From assembly GCF_016597785.1 (NCBI RefSeq), contig NZ_JAENJG010000003.1, positions 62,001 to 126,000 on the forward strand: a DNA stretch of 64,000 bases, written 5' to 3'. A program made the translations under genes and the position numbers. How positions within the stretch are numbered: the stretch's first letter is position 1; each line of letters starts with the position of its first letter. The notes under the pieces are model-generated. The model saw nothing but the letters and a program-made list of their open reading frames with translations. It did no database searches and was not told the origin of the DNA. This document shows positions 60,589 to 64,000 of the stretch, piece by piece. The stretch comes from Leucobacter sp. L43. GTDB lineage: Bacteria > Actinomycetota > Actinomycetes > Actinomycetales > Microbacteriaceae.

Positions 60589-62388
60589 ATGGCGCGCCCG
60601 ATTGAGTCATATGCACCGATCGGCGACGGCCGCACGGTCGCCCTGGTCGGCTCGAACGGGCGGATCGACTGGCTTCCCCTGCCGAACCTCACGAATGTTC
60701 CGGTGTTCGCGCACCTTCTCGACGCCGACACGGGCGGGTACTTCGAGGTTGCGCCAGACCTCCCCGAGACGGAGTACCGGACCGAGCGTCGATACGTGCC
60801 CGGCACCAACGTGCTCGAGACGACGTTCGTCGCCGAGTCGGGAAGCGTGCGCGTCACCGATGCCCTGCTCGTCGGCGTCTCGGGCCGTCTCCCGTGGGCG
60901 GAGCTCGCGCGTCGGGTGACGGGTATCGAGGGAGAAGTGCCCGTGCGCTGGGCCGTGCACCCTGGCACGTCGTTGCAGACCGCGGCGCCGTGGATCGAGG
61001 CGACCGCTCATGGGCATGTGGTGCGCAGCGGCGCGACCGCCTTCACCGTCGTCGGTCTCGAGCATGGCCCGGGCGAGCCCGACTCCGACGGTGCTCGGGG
61101 GCCGGAGCTCGAAGGCGGGTTCACCGCACGGGCGGGGTCGCGGCATCTCATCGCGATCGCCGCGACGCATGACGAGCCGTTGCACTTTCCGAAACCTGAG
61201 AACGTCGACGCTGGGATCGATCGGACCATCGAGAACTGGCGGCATTGGTCGCACGTGTTCTCCTACGACGGCCCCTACGCCGAGCTGATGCAGCGGAACG
61301 CGCTTGCGCTGAAACTCCTGATCTACAGTCCGACAGGAGCCATCGCTGCGGCAGCGACGACATCGCTGCCCGAGAACCCCGAGGGTGGCAAGAACTGGGA
61401 CTATCGCTTCGCCTGGGTGCGCGACCTCGCGTACACGGCCCACTCGCTGGTGCGGTTCGGGCTTCGAGAGGAGACCCAGGCTGCGCTCTCCTGGATGCTG
61501 CAGACCATTCGCAAGCACGGCCCGGAGCTGCAGGTGATGTACACGCTCGACGGTGATCTCGTGGCGGGCCCTCAGGAGCATCATGTGGCCGGATGGCGAG
61601 GAATCGGTCCGGTCGTCTCGGGCAATCCCGCCAGCGAGCAACTGCAGCTCGGCGTGTACGGCGACCTCATCGCGATCTGCCGAACCTACGTCGATGCCGG
61701 GAACGTACTCGACGTGGCGACGGCTCGCATGCTCGCTGGCATCGCCGACCGCACCTGCGATCTGTGGCGCAATCCGGATGCGGGAATGTGGGAGCTCGCA
61801 GTGGAGCGGCACTACATCTCCTCGAAGATGGGCTGCTGGAAGGCGCTCGACGACGCTGTCGCGCTCGTCGAGGCTGCGGCTATCCCGGGGAACGCCAGCC
61901 GATGGCGGGCGGAGCGAGACCGCATCCGCGCCTGGATCGATGCGCACGGCTGGTCTGAGGAGCGCGGCTCGTATCTCTTCTACGCGGGAGGGAACGAATT
62001 GGATGCATCCGTGCTGCTGCACGCCCCGACCGGCTTCGACCGCGGCGAGCGCATGTCGTCGACCATCGATGCGTTGTCCGACGAACTCGGGGCCGGCCCA
62101 TTGCTTTACCGCTACAGCGGCGCCGAGCGCGAGGAGCACACGTTCGTGGCGTGCGCCTTCTGGCGCGTCGAGGCACTCGCCTGCGTCGGCCGCCACGCCG
62201 AAGCCCTCGAGCTGATGGAGGCCCTCGTCGAGCATGCCAACGACGTGGGCATCTACGCAGAGATGATCGATGCCGAGACGGGGGCCGCGTGGGGCAATAC
62301 GCCGCAGGCGCTCAGCCACCTCGCCTTTCTCGGAGCGGCGATGACGATTCATGATGTCGTGCCACCAGACATGCTCGACGGCCGCTGA
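60589..62388 (+). CDS. Glycoside hydrolase family 15 protein (glucoamylase/trehalase type)
   Basis: 599 residues. N-terminal beta-sandwich domain opens IESYAPIGDGRTVALVGSNG, RIDWLPLP. The catalytic (alpha/alpha)6 domain begins near 260 with GGKNWDYRFAWVRD, a GH15 signature, then GHRGIGPV-like GWRGIGPV and KMGCWKALDDAVAL. Actinobacterial relatives include trehalases and glucoamylases; substrate unresolved. The start at 60589 (MARPIESYAP) matches the family; an upstream in-frame ATG at 60544 adds 15 residues. Not secreted by signal peptide. Confidence 0.9.
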   Translation: MARPIESYAPIGDGRTVALVGSNGRIDWLPLPNLTNVPVFAHLLDADTGGYFEVAPDLPETEYRTERRYVPGTNVLETTFVAESGSVRVTDALLVGVSGRLPWAELARRVTGIEGEVPVRWAVHPGTSLQTAAPWIEATAHGHVVRSGATAFTVVGLEHGPGEPDSDGARGPELEGGFTARAGSRHLIAIAATHDEPLHFPKPENVDAGIDRTIENWRHWSHVFSYDGPYAELMQRNALALKLLIYSPTGAIAAAATTSLPENPEGGKNWDYRFAWVRDLAYTAHSLVRFGLREETQAALSWMLQTIRKHGPELQVMYTLDGDLVAGPQEHHVAGWRGIGPVVSGNPASEQLQLGVYGDLIAICRTYVDAGNVLDVATARMLAGIADRTCDLWRNPDAGMWELAVERHYISSKMGCWKALDDAVALVEAAAIPGNASRWRAERDRIRAWIDAHGWSEERGSYLFYAGGNELDASVLLHAPTGFDRGERMSSTIDALSDELGAGPLLYRYSGAEREEHTFVACAFWRVEALACVGRHAEALELMEALVEHANDVGIYAEMIDAETGAAWGNTPQALSHLAFLGAAMTIHDVVPPDMLDGR

Positions 62389-62443
62389 CGGTCGCACCGG
62401 GCGCACGCACCCCCAACAGGAAACACGAGTGAAAGGAAACACC

Positions 62444-63340
62444 ATGTCACGTGACCAGTACACCTTCGTCAACCCTGCGGAACTGTACGCGGATATCAAG
62501 CCGCAGAAGCAGCACATGCCCGAACCGGGCCTCGACGCCGACCTCACCCCGAAGGCCGATCTCGGCGAGGAGAGCTACCGCGGAACCGGCCGCCTGCAGG
62601 GCCGCAAAGCCCTCATCACCGGTGGTGATTCGGGAATCGGTGCGGCGACCGCCATCGCCTTCGCGCGCGAGGGCGCCGACGTCGCGATCTCCTACTTGCC
62701 GGAGGAGGAGACCGATGCGCAGCGCATCGCAGGCATCCTCCGCGACGCCGGAGTCACGGTGGCGACGCTGCCCGGAGACCTGCGCGATGCCGAGTACTGC
62801 CGCACGCTCGTCGCCGATGCGGTGTCCCAGCTCGGCGGGCTCGACATCCTGGTGAACAACGGCGGCAAGCAGGTGTTCCAGGAATCACTCGCCGACCTCA
62901 GCGATGAGCAGTTCGACGACACGTTCAAGACGAATGTGTACGCGATGTTCTGGATCACGAAGGCGGCCCTGCCTCATCTTGCTCCCGGGTCGACCATCAT
63001 CAACACCACGTCGATCCAGGCGTACTCGCCGGCTGCGATCCTCGTCGACTACGCGTCGACGAAGGCGACGATCAACGCATTCACGAAGGGGCTCGCGGCT
63101 CAGCTCGCCCCCAAGGGCATTCGCGTCAACGCGGTCGCGCCGGGGCCGATCTGGACGCCGCTGCAGCCGAGCGACGGCCAGCCGCAGGAGAAGATCGAGG
63201 AGTTCGGCGCAGAGACCCCGTTCGGCAGGATGGGCCAGCCTGCAGAGCTCGCGCCCGCATACGTCTTCCTCGCTTCGGCGGAGTCGAGCTATGTCGCGGG
63301 GGAGACGCTCAACGTCAACGGCGGCATGCCGACTCCGTGA
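62444..63340 (+). CDS. Short-chain dehydrogenase/reductase (YghA-like)
   Basis: 298 residues. A ~40-residue N-terminal extension (PKQ-rich, typical of the YghA group) precedes ALITGGDSGIGAATAIAFAR (TGxxxGIG), NNGGKQ, catalytic Ser in NTTSIQAY and YASTK. C-terminal PGPIWTPLQP and YVAGETLNVNGG. Reduces an unknown carbonyl with NAD(P)H. Start at 62444 follows GAAAGGAAAC. Its TGA overlaps the next ATG. Confidence 0.92.
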   Translation: MSRDQYTFVNPAELYADIKPQKQHMPEPGLDADLTPKADLGEESYRGTGRLQGRKALITGGDSGIGAATAIAFAREGADVAISYLPEEETDAQRIAGILRDAGVTVATLPGDLRDAEYCRTLVADAVSQLGGLDILVNNGGKQVFQESLADLSDEQFDDTFKTNVYAMFWITKAALPHLAPGSTIINTTSIQAYSPAAILVDYASTKATINAFTKGLAAQLAPKGIRVNAVAPGPIWTPLQPSDGQPQEKIEEFGAETPFGRMGQPAELAPAYVFLASAESSYVAGETLNVNGGMPTP

Positions 63341-64000
63341 TGAGCGAGCGCGAGATGCAGGTGTTCCGCTCGACGCCCGGAATTCTCGTCGAGAGCATTT
63401 GGTGGGATGCCCGTACCGAGGAGGTCGTGTGGGTCGACATCGTGGCTGGACTGCTGCATCGCGGACGCCTCGACGGGTCGGTGGATGGCAGTGAGGATCG
63501 CGTGGTCCATTTGCCTCCACCGCTCTCGGCGGTGCAACCCGGCCCCGACGAGGGGTATGTCGCATCGCTCCGGGACTCCGTCGTGCTGCTCGACGCCGAC
63601 GGAGCAGTGGTTCGCGAGTTGGCGCGGCTGCGGCACCGTCGCGACGGGATGCGTCTGAACGAGGGAAAGGTCGATCCGTTCGGACGTTTCGTGGTCGGCG
63701 GGATGAGCGTCATCGGTGAGACCCCGGATGCGGATCTCTGGTCTGTCGCGCCGGATGGCGCGGTCACGGTACTCCGGGGCGGTTTCGGCATCACGAACGG
63801 CATGGAATGGTCGGACGACGGGCGCACCATGTACGTGACGGATACCTCGACCGAGACGGTCTACCGCGGCTCGTACGGCCCGGATGGCCTCCTCGGGGAG
63901 CTCGAGCCATTCGTGTCGGGCCGTCCGAGTGACGGCCTCGCGCTCGCCGCGGACGGGACGTTCTGGAATGCGCTCTACGGCGAGGGCGTGGTGGCGCGGT
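63340..64000 (+). CDS. SMP-30/gluconolactonase-like protein (3' part beyond window)
   Basis: At least 220 residues, open to the window edge. Beta-propeller pattern of SMP-30/LRE: LVESIWWDARTEEVVWVDI, MRLNEGKVDPFGRFVVGGM, DLWSVAPDGAV, GITNGMEWSDDGRTMYVTDT, and SDGLALAADGTFWNALY. The metal-binding Glu, Asn and Asp positions (ESIWW, TNGMEW, SDGLA) are present. Lactonase activity is family knowledge. ATG 63340 overlaps the SDR stop (TGATG), so the two act in one operon. Confidence 0.87.
   Translation, partial: MSEREMQVFRSTPGILVESIWWDARTEEVVWVDIVAGLLHRGRLDGSVDGSEDRVVHLPPPLSAVQPGPDEGYVASLRDSVVLLDADGAVVRELARLRHRRDGMRLNEGKVDPFGRFVVGGMSVIGETPDADLWSVAPDGAVTVLRGGFGITNGMEWSDDGRTMYVTDTSTETVYRGSYGPDGLLGELEPFVSGRPSDGLALAADGTFWNALYGEGVVAR

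Overview
The window is G+C-rich (mostly about 65-70% by eye), densely coded DNA with many 1- to 14-base gene overlaps. It looks chromosomal and comes from an actinobacterium, most likely family Microbacteriaceae, with Leucobacter-like genera the best guess. The pointers are a C50-carotenoid cluster (crtE-B-I-Ye-Yf-Eb), an AztABCD-type zinc system, two small DUF7882 proteins, a LAVTG (class E type) sortase substrate, and GTG or possibly leaderless starts. The taxonomy is inference; no 16S rRNA is present.

Layout. 1-2.5 kb: riboflavin operon (ribD-ribE-ribBA, the last cut by the window edge) behind an FMN riboswitch. 2.6-7.8 kb: rhomboid-like/DUF2156 membrane protein, trpS, and two tandem exonuclease III genes. 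7.8-13.8 kb: large ATP-binding LuxR regulator, a cell-wall-anchored protein with a VVEP repeat, and an LCP glycopolymer ligase. 13.8-16.8 kb: tRNA-Ser(GCT), two DUF7882 paralogues, a lipoprotein and a GNAT enzyme. 16.8-22.5 kb: a visibly less G+C-rich block holding a four-gene coupled operon (MFS, two VOC proteins, cupin), a divergent tandem-Lrp regulator and a Gfo/Idh dehydrogenase; this is the best candidate for an undescribed catabolic system. 22.7-26.7 kb: glutaredoxin-like protein, membrane proteins, PRC-barrel protein and an EamA exporter.

26.7-34.2 kb: a phosphonate island, with a GntR/UTRA regulator divergent from phnD-phnC-phnEE, then an FAD oxidoreductase, a phosphonatase that keeps the Schiff-base lysine, and a zinc alcohol dehydrogenase, all overlapping. 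No phnW is present. 34.3-40.6 kb: diacylglycerol kinase-like protein, alpha/beta hydrolase, small proteins, an MFS/GntR divergent pair and a YbdK-type glutamate-cysteine ligase. 40.8-46.7 kb: C50 carotenoid operon with a divergent MarR (CrtR-like) regulator and a shared inverted repeat. 46.8-51.9 kb: zinc uptake (two AztD-like chaperones, AztC, AztB, and divergent AztA) around a Zur-like box. 52-57 kb: alanine racemase, DoxX, aldo/keto reductase, a divergent HxlR/QorB pair and CarD, with palindromic repeats and a C-rich tract between them. 57-60 kb: TspO and a three-gene envelope-stress set (DUF3618, holin-like DUF1469, Ala/Pro-rich protein). 60-64 kb: YfcE phosphoesterase, GH15 enzyme, an SDR and a truncated SMP-30/gluconolactonase gene.

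All calls rest on reading the sequence and on remembered family motifs. No search or folding program was run, and residue positions are hand-counted.
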